A stretch of 64,000 nucleotides of DNA, from assembly GCF_021134715.1 (NCBI RefSeq), contig NC_060018.1:1302001-1366000 (forward strand), given 5' to 3'. Shown piece by piece: positions 50,781-64,000 of the stretch (position 1 is its first letter; each line of letters starts with the position of its first letter). Source of the stretch: Daphnia pulex. Its lineage: Eukaryota > Arthropoda > Branchiopoda > Diplostraca > Daphniidae. Below the pieces are notes generated by a model. It was not told the DNA's origin. It saw only the letters and a list, made by a program, of their open reading frames with translations, and searched no databases. The position numbers were made by a program, and so were the translations under genes.

Positions 50781-50894
50781 ATGGAAAACCTTCTGGGCCT
50801 TAACATGCGGATCAATTGTTTCGGTGACAAAGTGTCGAGTCTCCACTGCAAGATCGTCTTACTCGACGAACAGCAACTTGTCCACGAAGTCTTG
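50781..50894 (+). CDS. First coding exon of a FERM-domain protein
   Basis: An exon of 38 codons (MENLLGLNMRINCFGDK, then SSLHCKIVLLDEQQLVHEVL) ends at a strong donor GTGAGT in phase 0. The pattern HCKIVLLDE is typical of the first strand pair of the FERM F1 lobe, which starts proteins of the 4.1/FRMD superfamily linking membrane proteins to the cytoskeleton. The rest of the domain is not in the window, so the subfamily cannot be named; FRMD- or protein 4.1-like proteins are the best guess. Good Kozak context (TTCCATGG). The next exon lies more than 13 kb away or beyond the window. Confidence 0.55.
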
Positions 50895-52934
50895 GTGAGT
50901 CCTCCTCCACCCTACTCTACTTCTTTTCATTTTGTGGTTGTTGAGACTTGGCGATCTTTTTGAAACGCCGCGCGTTTATTTTGTCCGTCTTCTTTTTTTT
51001 TCCCGCGTCTGCGTGGCGGCATTCAAAATTCGTTTCGGTCGAGGCCTCTGTTATGGCACGGTCACGAAAGAGTGGACTCTGGAGCTTGCTATTCTTCTCT
51101 TTTAAGCTCTATTGTTCACCTTTTTCGATGTGGTTGTTGTTGTTGTTGTGAGTGAAGGACGGGGTGCTGACGATCCCCGCCGTGTGTTATCGGGAGAAAT
51201 CGATCGGAACAACGACATCTTCGTTTTTTTTTTTCGGTTGGGGATAGCCAAAAAGGCAAAAGGAAATAACGCGCCGACTAAAGAGTTTGACGCACGCAGA
51301 GTTTGTGTGTCTTATCGGCACGGGATCCGTATGGAACGGAAAGTGTACGTCTCGATAAATTTAAATGATGATCGACTCGTGTGCCGTATATCTTCCAATC
51401 TGATCTTCTTTTCTTCACTTTGATTTTCCAGACTGCGAGGGGAGAGAAATCGTTTCTTCTTTTTTTTCGGTCCATCTTCTCTCTCTCTTTCTCTGCGATG
51501 TGCTTTGTCCAATTACAAAGCCCAGGGGTTCTTCTTCTGCCTATTTATGGAGTCAACTCTTTTTCAAGATGAGGCTCTCCTCGTTAGTCGTCGGGACTCT
51601 CTCGACTCTCCTCTCGGATGAGATGGAGGGGGCTAGAACTTATTATATCCTATCGCTACATCATTTTCGTTTTTTGAGGCCAGTATCGGCCGCCGAGAGC
51701 TGTTCATTGTTCAACTCACACACACACGGCGAGCCGAGCGAACCCAGTGAAAGTGGTCCGGGTTTGTTGGTCATTCCACAGGCATATTATACCAACTCTT
51801 ACACACACACACACGTACTAACACACACAAGAGATAATCTTTGTTGTTGTTGTTGTGGTCATAGTGCGTGGCGTGACCGATAAATCCATCAGGTTCCTAT
51901 TATGAGTTTTTTCTTTCTTCTCATTTCCATTGGTCCTGCCGTTTCTTTTTTCCTTTCTTCTTTCTCTCTCTCCAATCACCAAGTCGCTTTTTTTCTTTCG
52001 TATTAAGAATCGATTATTTATGGAGTGTCACCTCTAACCCCCACCGCCGTCTAACCCTAACCGTCATTTTCGTTTCACGGCGAGTGGATAACATGGGATA
52101 AGAAGGAAGAGAAAGAAATAACCTTTTAGCCGAGTTGTCGTCATCTTCTTATTATTGCGTAACTTTGGCAGAGGTTAAAAGGAAAAGACTCTGAACGGGT
52201 TGCCACGATGATCATGTTCGTGTCTTCCCTTTTTTGATAGTTGTACCCCCTAATAATCGGATCTGAACTTTGCGACCTCTTCCAACATCATTTCGTCTGA
52301 AGAAATCCTGAAAAACCCCAAAAATAAAAACCCCGAACGGACTCGGGACGAAATAACGTCTACAATCTCGAGTCAAATGTCTTTGTCGATTGAATTGTGT
52401 TGCCGGAACAGCAACAGACGTTTTTTTAACTGTTGGGAAAAGAGCCCGATATATCCCATGGGTGGGGGGTATCTATCGAGACATGACAAACCACCATCAA
52501 AGAAATAACACGGCGCTGGTGTTACCGCGTATACTATCTCGAATACGGATATTCTATCGCGACTTACACGCGATCTCTTTTTATTTTGTTCGGCGGGTTT
52601 TTTTTTTTTACCTTCCCCCAACCAACTTCTATCAATTCCATTCATCTCATTTTCAGTTTAATTTTTTATTTTTTCCACGGGAGAACAAAAAATTGAATGG
52701 TGAAATTTACTTGGAGTGAAGAATGTGATGCGATGATTAGGGGGGTTGGTTTATAGTGCGTGTTTTTATCAAAGCGAATCTGGAAAAATCGACTAAACGA
52801 ACGCGCTACCTGCAATTAACTTTCGGACTTTATTCGGGTTTCTCCTTAAAAAAAAATATGTAATAATTTTTTTGTGCTTTGTGAAATGTGAAATGCCGCC
52901 GGGAGGGAAACGAAATCAACGGTGACGACAGCCA

Positions 52935-52954
52935 ACCACCACCACCACCACCAC
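52935..52954. repeat. (CCA)n microsatellite
   Basis: About six uninterrupted CCA units in the FERM-gene intron. Confidence 0.9.
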
Positions 52955-53189
52955 CTATCTGTGTGTTTAACGTTCACACATAAACATACACAAAAAAAAA
53001 GAGATGGGAGACCCAGAAAACGCGTCTAATAACGACCCGATTTAGCACGAAATTAAACAACTTTTTTTCCTACATAATAATAAAAAAAAAGGCCAAGGAG
53101 AAACAGGATCATGAAGGTTTTTTTGTATAAAGAAAGAAAAAAAAAAGAGTGGATCATTAAAATCACCGGGTCGTCGTGTTGTAGGAGTA

Positions 53190-53211
53190 GGAAGAAGAAG
53201 AAGAAGAAGAG
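53190..53211. repeat. (GAA)n microsatellite
   Basis: Seven GAA units; a second, longer GAA/AGA tract lies at about 53682-53711. Both are in the FERM-gene intron. Confidence 0.9.
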
Positions 53212-56200
53212 TCTGAGAGTGGTTAAGTTGATATAAAATGACCTCATTGCCCTCGAACGAGCTGCAGTAAAGAAAGAATTACCGTCTCAAATTGAGGCAA
53301 GTTGAAAAAAAAAATAATATAAACTTTGCCAAAAAAAAAGTAACCAGAAACAACTCGACATTTAGCTAGGAAGAAGAGGCGGAGCTTAAGCGACCGACCA
53401 AATTGTAAAATAATCATAATAATAATAATAAAAGGAAAAAAAGAGTTTTGGACGAGTAAAAAAAGGGACGGAGCATTTTTTTTTTATAATGTGCTGCAAT
53501 CCGTACGTGTATATACGTCATGCAAAGAAAGAGAGCACACACACACACATTTAAATGTTACCTGTGTGTGTGCTGTGTGGCCAGAGGTGAAAAGCAAAGG
53601 TCTTGGGAACGTCCTGCGGCCATGCCAACATGACATAAGGAAAAGGTTGTCTTAGACATTCTGTTATGTGTACCGATCCCCAGAAGAAGAAGAAGAAGAA
53701 GAAGAAGAAGAGGGTTGTTGTGTTTCAGGTGAGGTTGGGGTCTCTCTGGTGGAAGGAGGGGGAGGAAGGGCTGAACTTTCATGAGGAAAACGTGCCGTTG
53801 TATTTTTGAAAAAAGAAATAGAAGGTTTTCGTTTTGAACCGAGGAGCGTCTCCGACACACGAATTCGTGGGGCAGTTTAGATTATATTAGAGGAGCTGTG
53901 GGGGTTGTTGCACGCTGATGGCGAAGGGGTGAAAATGCCCCTCGATTTAAGAAAAGGGACCCCGGTGGAAATGATGAAGATTGTCTTTGTCACTTTGGTG
54001 CTGCTGCCCTTTCGTGTTGTGTTCGTGTCTCGTGACGTCCGTTGAATAATAAATTCGAAAAATAAAAAGAAAAGAAAAAAACAGATTTATTTTTTGAAGA
54101 AAAAGCAAGGCCAGAAAAAAAAAGCAAAAGGCTTTCTGAAAATGGTGAGGCGCGCAATCATAGCTCAACAATTGGTCTGCGCCTCTCTCCGTTTCGGAGT
54201 GATGGTCAGGAACTATTTAGCATTAAATTATTTCGCAAATCATAAAAGAAGCGGCAGAGCGTCAGAAGTAGTTAGCTCTCAGTTGTCTTTTTTTCTTTTC
54301 CTTAAAGACTCGGAATTGGTATTCCCGGTGGCGAAATGAATCAAAAACGGAGAAGAAGAAAAAAACAAACTCGTGTGTCGTATTCAGCCAAGGTCTCGTC
54401 GGCGGTTCATCTGCGTCGGTATTGTTTTCGCAACGACTTTTGAGTTTTTTTCGCCGCACTTGATGGCACCGGAGAGTGGATGACGTTGCCGCTTTTCCAA
54501 AAGAGATTTACACAATATCCTATGCCTTTTTCTCTTTCCCCCCGACTTCCTGGATATGATGGTGCTATAAAAACAGTAGTTATACTCGTGTGTGTCTCTC
54601 TCTCGGAAGGTTCAATATCCAAATGCGCCAAGGAGAAGAAGAAAAAACAAGAAGAAGAAAAGGGAATTGAATGGCAGTGAGTACATTTGAGGCCGACAAG
54701 ATCCGGGCCTTCGGGTTACTATCAAATAACGTGTGTGTGTCGGATCAGAAGAGAACAACACATACACTCTTCTATCATCCCGTCACACACAGTGTGTGTA
54801 GGTCCCTCGTTATAATACTGTTCTCCTTGCCTGTTCTCTCACGCCGGCGTCCAGTTAACGCTCAACAAAAAAAGGTTAGACACAAAAGTCTCTTGACTGG
54901 GATGGCTGCGTACATCAAAGAGGAGGTACTGATCGCTGGGAATTGTAAAGCCCCAGGTGCGCTCCTTCCGTCCTATATGTATTTATATACTACACCATTT
55001 CGAACGGGCACGATACGAAATGTAAACCTTTACCTTAAGACACGGAGAAGATTTTTGGGGGGGTTTTTTGTTTTTCTCTTTAGAATTTACTGACAACGAG
55101 AGAAACCGAGAATGACAAAGCGATCTTACCCATCGGGCAGCAGCGGTCGCTGTGTGGTATGAGGTGCGATTGTTTTTCTTCTTCTTCCTCTTCCCATACG
55201 CCAACCATTTGAAAATCTTTTTCCTTTCCATATTGTTGGATTTTTCTTGTTTTTTTTCTTCTTGTTATTGACCATGGGAGGCGTTGTATTTCCCGCTCCA
55301 ATTTGCCCCTTGTCTGTTCGGTCGGGGTTTATTTTCGTTCGTTTCTATACAGAAATAACCGCCCCAACCAATAATTCATCATTAGGAAGGGGTCCGACAC
55401 AAAGTTTCCTTTTCACTGCGGAAGTCGATAGGTAGAGACGGAACTGGACATTGTAAAAGCGACGGGTTTCTTGACTTGCCAATGATTTATCTGAGTGGGA
55501 TGGACTCTGAAACCTGGGTGGCATTTTTCTTTTCTTTTTTTTTTTTGTTTCGGGATAACACGTCAGACAAATGTTTTTTATTATTTCGCAGTTGGCTCGT
55601 CCTTGATTTTCGGGCAAATTAAGGACTCGGATTACAATTTACAAGACCGCAGCAGTCCTTGATCTTGATTTGTTCGCCAGGCGTTTCTTCAATTGTCTTT
55701 TCGAGTTGGAGGGGGGCACCGTGAAATCATTTGACACAGAAACGGGCGATGATAAGAAAAGAAAAGACAAAAAAAGTGAACGTGAATTGATAATAATAAT
55801 CAACGTCTTTTCTTTTTTTGCAAGTTCAATCGTTGCGTGAGTGTTTGATGGGATGCGTGGAGACAACTCGAACTGCCTCTCCCTTTTTTGTTTTTTTCCT
55901 CCACACATCCGAATGGGTGGGATGGAGGGATGGCAACGAGTTTCTGACGAGCGTGAGAGAGAAAGACCTTCTTGTGTTTTGATTAATTTTATTCCCCCCT
56001 CCAACTGTCCTCTAGGTGCCTCCCCCCTCACATCCCCCGATGAGTGTCGATGTCATTCCCATCGACGTGAAATTTCAATTTTTTTCTTTTTCTTTTTTGT
56101 CTTTTTGGCCATGGAGGAATTTCTCTTTCTGTGACTGAAAGGAGGAAACTCTTGTCATCTTTTTATACCTTTCGGCGAAGCCCATCTCCTCCGCCCAGCT

Positions 56201-59200
56201 CTCTCACATGTGTGCTGTTGATTGTTTCCCTTTTCGTATGTTTGGTAAGGAGAGGGGGGGACGGAATGCCTTTGACGGAAACGCAAACAGCCGCACACAT
56301 GACGGACGGGCGGATGCAACGACCGACGAATTATCTGTTTAGTTTGATAAGGAAACGAAAGAAACAATTCCGTGAACGTATCGTAAGTTAAAAGATGACA
56401 TTAAGGTAAAAGGTCTCTTTCCAAGACCGACCATCATCGGCCGGGATTGGAAGAGGAGGTGACTTGTGTTATGATCCAGTCATTCCGACCGGCTGGCCCC
56501 CAACACATTTCAGCTAGTGGCTTTTTTTTTTCAAAAATGAAGTATCACATCTGGGGGGGTTAGAGATGAGAATTTTAAAAACTAGCAGTAGATGTTGATA
56601 CCTTTAAGTCATAGCGGCACTTTCGTTCACGGATCTGGAAGGCAACTCGAAGAAAAAGACTGATGACATCTGCCGGGATGGATGGATGAAGCCAACACGC
56701 TCCCCCGTTATAATACTCGGCTCTTCACATTTCTTCTTTTCTGTTTGTTTGTTTTGGTTTTTCCAGTCGGTTGCTGATGAGAAAAAAAAAGAAAAAACCG
56801 AAAGTGTCGTCGTTGACGAGCCCTACACGAAATAAAATAAATAAAAAAGAGTCAAGAGAGCGAAGCCGCTGCTCGTCCGTGGTCTCCGACGATCCAACGG
56901 TGCGGCGGTTCTTGCGGCTCTTCTTCTTGTGCAACAGCAGCAGCAGCACGGGCTCTGGCCGATCATAATCGTAAAAATAAGAAATAAAAGAAAGAACGAA
57001 AGAAGAAAAAAAAAAGTTTATTTTTACTCTTTTTTTTTGTTGTTGTTGTTGTTGGGTATCGATTCGTATCCCCCGCCACATCTTTCCGTTTGTTTTTGAT
57101 CGGTTTGTTTGCCGGGAGAGATGCCATCGCCCGAACAATCAGATAACAACAGTAGTCTTGGCCTTTTTTATTTGAAATTCTTCTCGGTATTTTCGTATGT
57201 GGTTCGAGCGATCCCAAGAAAGTCGCAACGAAGAATCAAGAGAGAGAGGCTACACCAAATATCTCGACAAACTTGTCGATCGCGATCGAGAGAATGAAAA
57301 GAAACGGGTCAAGAGCTCAAGAGAGCGATCGTCTGTTATTCGTTTGCCAGAGTGTTACGCGAGGGGAAAAAACAATCACCTTTAAAAGGATATCTAGTCC
57401 TCAAAAGGTGACTGCTTTACTATACGGTACTCTCTCGTTTGACTCTTGAAAATCGGCTCTGAATGATGTCAACTCCAATCTGGTTTCTTTTCTCTTTATT
57501 TTTAATTGAATTTTTTTAGTTTTTTTTGTCGTCGTCTGTGTGTCCAACTATTGGCCGACCCGGTTTCGAGTGTCATTTCACGTTATTTGCCCTCTTTTTC
57601 TCTCTCTCCCTCTCGTCCAGCTCCAATGAAAAATCACTTGTTTTCCCGGCTTTTGCGCATGAACTCGAATCTCCCCAAAACGAGATTGGTGGACCTGGAC
57701 GTGAGAGAATACCGGTCGTACCGTTTTGCCGACTCCGTGTCTCTTGTACAAACAAACTCTTTTTTTTCTTGAAAAAGCCAACTGAGCCAACTCTAGACCA
57801 AAAAATTTCAGAGCCGGGGCTATTCGGGTACTACACACATAATAAAGAAGTAAAAAAAAGAGCAAACGGTTTTAAGAGTTGCAGCAGGTTGTCTGACCAG
57901 TAAAAAAAAAAAAAAAACTCCCTTGCAGGTTGATTAGCCCGCTTATGGAGTCTCTCATGTTTGTTTCCCGTTCATCTGGTTTTCTTTTTTTCTTTCGGTG
58001 CTTTTTGATGGACGCCGATTATTAGGGATGATGACAGTCATCTGCTTCCTTATTTTTTTTTTTTTTTTTCACGAGCCGGGCAAGGAATGCAGGGCGGCCG
58101 TGGTTTCAATGAGATATCGCACTATAAAGAGCTGGCCAATAAAAATGAAACGGGACGAATAGAAGTAGAAGAAAAAAAAAAGGAGGGGATTTGTATTTAA
58201 AAGTCGCTCGTTCGGGAGCAGCTGACTGAACTGGGTGCACCGCCGCTCGCTCCCGTCAATCAACAGCCCCAGTGGGTCGTTAATGTTGTGGGAAAAGATA
58301 AAGACACTTTGGGGGAAATGTTTTATGGGTAGTTGAATCTCCCCACCCAAAGTTGTTATTCGGCAGAGTCAGAACAGGAAGAGCCAAGAAGGAGCCAGAA
58401 CAAGATTGGAGGGAAGAAAACAAGTCATCTAATTATGACATTATATGGCAAGGGCGGACGCATTCGGGGAAAAGAAAAAGGGTTCGTCGCTCGCTCCTTG
58501 ACGGCGGAGCAATTTGCACGATGCGGCGTATCGCAGTCGGAAATGTCGATGTACCGTTCGTTTTCATCCGTCAGTGGCTCCTGAGAAGAAGAAGAAGATC
58601 TTTTCGGGAGTCAGCCGAGCGGTGGGTTAGCTGAACTGGAAATATATAGACGCTCATCAATTCCAAATCAAGTGAATGAGACACTAACCCAACATCTAAA
58701 TGACGTCAGTTCTTTCTTTTTTTTCATGTCGTAAAAAGAATACGACACAAAATAAAAATAAAAGTTTAATCCAGCAGATATCAAACGTGTGTGACATGAA
58801 ACCATCCGAGCGATTCGGTCAACAGACCTTGGCCATTTGTCCTTTACCAATTTAACTTGACTCGGTATAGGCAGGGAGAGCAATAACACGAAAATGAGTT
58901 TGTTAGTCTGACACAACATTTTCGTGTTGGATTTTCGTTTTTGTTTTTTTGTTTTTCTCGATTGACGATCAGTTAGAATCGTCACTCGGAATGTCCACAC
59001 ACGAAAAAAAAAACGAACAGAAGGCTGGACGTGACCGTGCAACTCAACTAGTGGAAAGCTCTCTGCTCTGTCGATGGTCCGTGAGTGGAGCGGCGAGGCG
59101 ACGGATCGGGAGCAACAGAGATGCAAGTCCCGACAAAAAAAAAATGTGTTTTTCTTTTAAAGGTCCCCAAAAAACCGAAATGGAACCAGTTTTCCGTTTT

Positions 59201-60538
59201 GTTTTGTTTTCTCTCTCTTCCTTGTGTACATATCCCGCCGTGCCTGAATGTTGTCGCCCAACGTCACCGCGCCGAGCGGTTGAAAACGTGAAATTCTTCC
59301 AGCGCCGTCGTCCGTCGTCCACCCATCCATCGATTCACCCACCCAAATATGTCGAAACCGTTTGCGACCTCTTTGTATCCTATACACATACATATCCCGA
59401 AATTTATTCCTTATATATTCCCCTCTCCTGTTATCTAAGCTTTATTTGTTTTGGCTTCTTGTCTTTTTTGAAACCCACAAAAAGAAAGAAAAAGAATTCT
59501 CCACCCCATTTTCTTATTTTCCCTTTCCATTTGAACCGTTGGGAAAATGTTCTTTCATTTGCAAGTTTCCATCGTTTATCAACTAGTCACGCCACGAGTG
59601 AGGAGAGGTCGTTGAGCGACCGGATCTGCTCGTTGAGGCCAACTCTTGTTTTAAATTTGATTTCATATTTTGTCTTCCCCATCTGCATCTGCAGCGGCGG
59701 GATGATCGTCTTCTTACCCGAAAAACATGTCGGCCATAACAGTACTCCCTCGATGAGGGCAACACTGGAGGCCATGCATCTCCAGGATGGATGGATAGTG
59801 CGACGTATATAATAACTATTGTGCTCTTGCTGTTGCTGCTGCTGCGATCAGAATATTTTTTCAGAAAGGAAAAAATCTGGTCCCGGTTTGAAAGCGCGCC
59901 GTTTTCTTCTTCTTCTTCTGAAAGTAACGAGACAGTTGCTCAAGGGGTAGTTGAGGGGGGTTACACGAAGAAGAAGAAGAAGAAGATGCGATAAATAATA
60001 AAAAAAAAGCGGAGAGAGGAGAGCAAACGCCGTTGGATGTTGAGGAGTAGCAGCAGCAGCAGCAGCTCAGATGATGAGAGGCCGTTGTCCTCCCCGATAG
60101 CGCCAGCCATTTTGATTTGTATGAAGTTCACGGTCGGGAAAACTCTCTCTATACTTACTATACATACGCCATGACGCCATCGCGATGATGAATAGAAGTA
60201 GAAGAAGAAGAACAAGACCAACGTAGCGAGACTGATGATGCAAGGAAGAGCCAATGCGCGACCCTATCTCTTTATTTTATTTTATTTTATTTTTTTAACT
60301 GTCGAAAAGATGATGATGACCACCACACATTGGGGTGAAAAACGTCTCCAGCCATTCACGACGGCTAATTGAAAAATCGAGCCAATAGCGCGTTTCTTAT
60401 TTATGAAGGCGACGAGTTGTTAAGGGACGAGAGAAAACCGATGGTCCGTTTCGTTCGTTTTTCTTTCACGCTTCCACCTTTTTTGGGTGTTTACCTCGTT
60501 TAAAGTTTATTGGACACCATTTTGCGGCTGAATGTTCA

Positions 60539-60558
60539 CTCGCTCGCTCGCTCGCTCG
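60539..60558. repeat. (CTCG)n microsatellite
   Basis: Nearly five CTCG units, an uncommon GC-rich tetranucleotide repeat with several CpGs. A (TG)n run follows at about 60600-60615 and an (AGC)n run precedes at about 60048-60067. Confidence 0.9.
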
Positions 60559-61639
60559 GGATATATGCATACGGTGTGGCGGTCGGTGGTGAACGATACG
60601 TGTGTGTGTGTGTGTTCTGCTGAGTCGGAACTCTTCTTGGGCGCGCCATCTGTTCCATCATCAAATGGCATCGAATAATTTGAACAACGTCAAGAATGCC
60701 CGCACCGGTAGTAGTAGGAGAGACTGCTAACTCTTTTTTCGTATTATAAAATATGCGCAAGTCGGACGGGTTTTTGTTTTTCCCGCTCGGCCCTTCTGGT
60801 GTTTGATTCCCGAATTTTCTTTTTAAAAAAATTCAAGTAAGAAGGGGGGAGTAGGTGGAAAGGTCCGAAGTTTGGCGGGTCCCGCGGTCATTGCCTTCGT
60901 TCTTTTTTTCCATTTCTTCACTCACCGGGTCCCCTTATCTTTTCATGGCAGAAATGTGTCCCCGCCAGCTGCTGCTGTTCACTCGGCATGTCTGTCATTG
61001 CCGTTTCATCGTGTTCCACTCGATTCGTTCGACTGTGCATCCTCTTCATCTCCATCAGAGCTGACGAATGGATCAAAGGAAGATCTTCCTTTTTTTTTTT
61101 CAAATGTTTTTTTAAAAAGATATTCATTTTGGCTTTAAACTGACTGGACCCACACACACAGTCGATTTGATATTCCATCCGAGTCGGGTGTAGGAGAAGA
61201 GAACAGAAACGGAGCCAAAAACAAAACAAGATGGAAGAAAACAACAACAAAAAAGAAAAAAGACCGGGTCGAACGCTTAATAGCTATTCTTTGTAGGTGT
61301 GAAAAACTGAAATCATCAGTCACGAACGAACCTGTTTCGTGCCACACACAGCGCCGGTCAACGGGAAAACAAAACAAAAAAATAAGAAAAAGGAGATAAG
61401 AAGAAAAGGAACGAAAAAAGACGATAGAGGGAAAAACTTTCTCTTCAACTCCCACCCGTCCATCACTTTCGATTTGTGTATCGGAGGGATGTGTCTGTTT
61501 GAGCTCGTTCACGCTCAGCAGCAGCGGCTCCCGATACCCACCGCACACACTGGCACCACTAGTGTGATGTAATAAAGAGGGAGTCTTTTCTTCACCCGTT
61601 TCATATTCATCATTTGTTCCAAACCGAAGGCAGAGAGTG

Positions 61640-61662
61640 GGAGAGAGAGAGAGAGAGAGAGA
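61640..61662. repeat. (GA)n microsatellite
   Basis: About eleven GA units. GA-rich tracts are bound by GAGA-type factors in insects, but no such role can be shown from this sequence. A (CAG)n run lies at 61844-61861. Confidence 0.85.
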
Positions 61663-64000
61663 AAGAAAAAGACTGGACACTCCTATCCAATCATTTTCAG
61701 TGTCAGTCGGAACCACCAAATCGAATTTGGGGGTCTGCTGCTCCGGGACCCAACAATTTGCTGGACGTTTGCATATTGACGGAATTGAGTTTATTTTTTT
61801 GTTTCCCCCCCTCAATTTGATTACCAATTAAACTGGCCCAACTGCAGCAGCAGCAGCAGCAACAACAGCCGGCGTGATTGGTCTGGCTAACAGCTGATGG
61901 TACCTCAGGGCCATCTGAATAGTTTCGAGTATATATACATATGCATAGAGTTAGAATTTTTTCAAAAAAAAAAAAAAGATAGATAGCCAAATGACCAAAT
62001 AATCGGCCTGGAGCAAAGGCTCCTTTTCCTCCGCGCTTTGGCCTCCATCTCTGGGTGTAGTAAGTGGAGATTTCGTGAGGCCGAATTTCCGTATTTATCT
62101 TTTTATTTATTTTTTTGCCGCCTGCAACTTGTTTTTTTGATTGAAAGTCGGTGACGTCATGAATGTATGGCTATCGTCAAATAGTATTTATATTATATAA
62201 GGCCTACGACGACGCCCCTGTACACCCATGGGCGCTGCTGGTATTGAGCGACCAGTTTTTCTTCCCCCCTTCACCTAACAGAAATCTTTTTGAAAATTTA
62301 TTTATTTTTGGCTGTTTGTTACACAGTAAGTGTTCCAGGAAACTTTCTTTCGGATAGATAGATGATAATGATGAAGGAGGCCTTGCCGACGATGACTTTG
62401 CATAGACGGAATGTTGTGTGTACATACTCGTTGTAGTAGTACCACTATTAGTATCTTGTTCGTTGTTGTTGTGGCCTGTTATCTTCCGGCTATTTTGGCG
62501 ATGATTCGACTACCTTCCTTGGTTTTTTATTTTTTATTTCATATTTTGCGTGAGGGAGCGGTCAATCAATTTTTAGAAATGCGAATCGATCGGTTTGAAA
62601 ACGGACAGACAGACAGGACGGACGATGACGCTGATGTTTGGGAAATGATGGCGGGCCGGTGGCGGCTGGAATAATTAGCGCCGGAAAAATGACCTCAAAT
62701 GTTTTCTTGATAAAGGCCAAGGATAAAACATTTTTCTGAAGGGAAGAAAAAGAAATATCGAGGGCAGGACATAATAGACGCAGCCACACACAAAGAAAAG
62801 ACGAAAGAGAGGCCGTGCGCTCGTCTGGCGTGATTCACGCCGACCCAACGAGCGGCTGCTGGGATTTTCTGCTGCTCACACATCAAGACCAATTCAATTT
62901 GAATATAAGAAGCCGGGGAGATGTCGAGACTGTGCACTAGGGCGAGTGCAGTCACGACTCTTTTTTTCTGTTACCAGACATCTGGCCACGCTCGGCTACT
63001 CTCCCAACAAGACACCCAAACCGAAAACGTCTACACACCTCTCGCCTCCGTTCCTTCTTCTCTTTTTCCCAACTTTGTTTATGTGATGTATTATGCAAGT
63101 TTCATCACCCACCTTTGTGGGTCTCAACATGAACATGACTCTCGATACGCTCACCCCACCCTTGCGAGTACTACCTGGCCATTTTTTCTGACTTGTTTTC
63201 TTCTTTTTTTTTGGATTTGATTTTTCTTTTTTCCCGCTTGGAAATTCTCGTTTCACGCTCCTCTCCCGGGATAAGGTGTAAGAGCCTCATCTCATGCCAC
63301 CGCAACCGCCAACGAGTGAGAGAAATCGAATCGAATTGTTTGACCAAATCAAAGCCAAAAAAAAAAAAAGGAAAATCACCAGAAAGGCCGCGTACAGTTA
63401 TACAATGATAACATCTTATAGTACTAGCCCCCCGTTGATGATGATGAGTCCTATAGTGAAGGCGTGTTTGTGTACATACGCAATTTGGGATGTGCCATCC
63501 GCGCGCATCACACGCCGTACCGTATTATATCACCGCACTCGTCATACCTACATGTATAATATACCCCGTATGCAAACATATACGGGTGTTGTTGGGGTTG
63601 TTGTTTTTCTCATAACGCGAGACTGTACGGTGGTTGGTAGGTAACTCTGCGGCCGCCATCATCTTCTCTCATTTTACTTTGAATTCAATTTTTCTTCCGC
63701 GTTTCGTTCACGGACGTTCTTTTATTTTTTGTTTGTCTTCTTCACGCCAATTCCTTTGGGCTGCTGATACGATTGGAATGTTTCATTTGTAAGAAGAAGA
63801 AGAAGAAAAAATTATCTTTTTTCGTCTGTGTTGTGTTATAACCTTCGTCCGCTCGCAATCTGCCGCTGTTTGACTTCCCGCTGACGGACGAACCGCCAAA
63901 TGGAAAGAAACCCGAAACCAGATTTCCACCAAAGACTTGCACTGATTTTTTTTGTTTTTCTGTTTTATCCCGTTTTGTCTGCTCGGTCGTTTTGGCTCGG

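Larger units (their letters stand above)
50895..64000 (+). other. Probable giant first intron of the FERM gene
   Basis: More than 13 kb with no exon resembling the continuation of a FERM domain in any frame. Base composition is dominated by T/C and A/G runs with abundant short tandem repeats. The longest open frame (58949-59812) is low-complexity and lacks family resemblance. No tRNA, rRNA, transposase or reverse transcriptase was recognised. A nested gene cannot be excluded. Confidence 0.5.

Noticed and set aside
52935-53711. Regularly spaced short repeats resembling an array
   Set aside because: These are ordinary trinucleotide microsatellites in a eukaryotic intron; there is no repeat-spacer structure, so not a CRISPR array.
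54671-55093. 140-codon plus-strand open frame
   Set aside because: Mixed low-complexity translation without a domain; it sits in repeat-rich intron sequence.
57526-57772. Possible plus-strand exon reading RLLRMNSNLPKTRLVDLDV
   Set aside because: Some codon bias, but two frames are equally open, no acceptor/donor pair fits, and it does not resemble FERM sequence. It could be an alternative first exon but is unsupported.
58333-58634. Overlapping plus-strand open frames with basic residues
   Set aside because: Two frames are open over the same stretch, no splice context keeps frame with the FERM exon, and there is no recognisable domain.
61135-61827. 230-codon minus-strand open frame
   Set aside because: The translation is dominated by Ser/Leu/Phe runs derived from microsatellites (GA)n and poly(A), with no protein-like segments.

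Overview
This is a eukaryotic, almost certainly arthropod, genomic window. Genes are split by many short GT-AG introns (mostly 60-100 nt), poly(A) signals are present, and all recognisable products are animal proteins. Gene structure, short introns and protein similarity fit a branchiopod crustacean such as Daphnia; this is an inference, and no species marker is present.

Layout. (1) 1-10 kb: sparse, microsatellite-rich DNA with scattered exons of an unrecognised minus-strand gene that runs off the left edge. (2) 10.2-11.6 kb: a small plus-strand gene with a TATA box, encoding an orphan secreted protein. (3) 12.3-48.2 kb: a compact housekeeping cluster. In order it holds exportin-T (minus), ribosomal protein eL20/RpL18A (plus), ACAD9 (minus), SNX17 (minus), UBE2J2 (minus), ATG1/ULK (plus), an AUTS2/tay family regulator (plus), RNF146/Iduna (plus), KLHDC4 (plus), mitoribosomal mS27 (minus) and mitoribosomal mL54 (plus). 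(4) 48.2-64 kb: the 5' region of a FERM-domain gene with one short coding exon at 50.8 kb, followed by more than 13 kb of apparent first intron full of simple repeats.

Exon coordinates for the eleven central genes were read from splice sites, and every junction keeps the reading frame. Three divergent pairs share intergenic promoters: XPOT/RpL18A, UBE2J2/ATG1 and mS27/mL54. The mS27/mL54 pair has only 167 nt between start codons. Functions are mixed (tRNA export, translation, mitochondrial complex I assembly, endosomal recycling, ER ubiquitination, autophagy initiation, chromatin regulation, PARylation-dependent ubiquitination), so this is ordinary gene neighbourhood, not an operon-like system.

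The most notable signal is in RNF146. The exon encoding most of the PAR-binding WWE domain is present twice in tandem. The upstream copy has its own stop codon and two poly(A) signals. This predicts two proteins with the same RING but different WWE domains, one of them lacking the whole C-terminal tail. A second item is an exon of the unrecognised left-hand gene that has protein-like codon use on both sides of an in-frame TAG.
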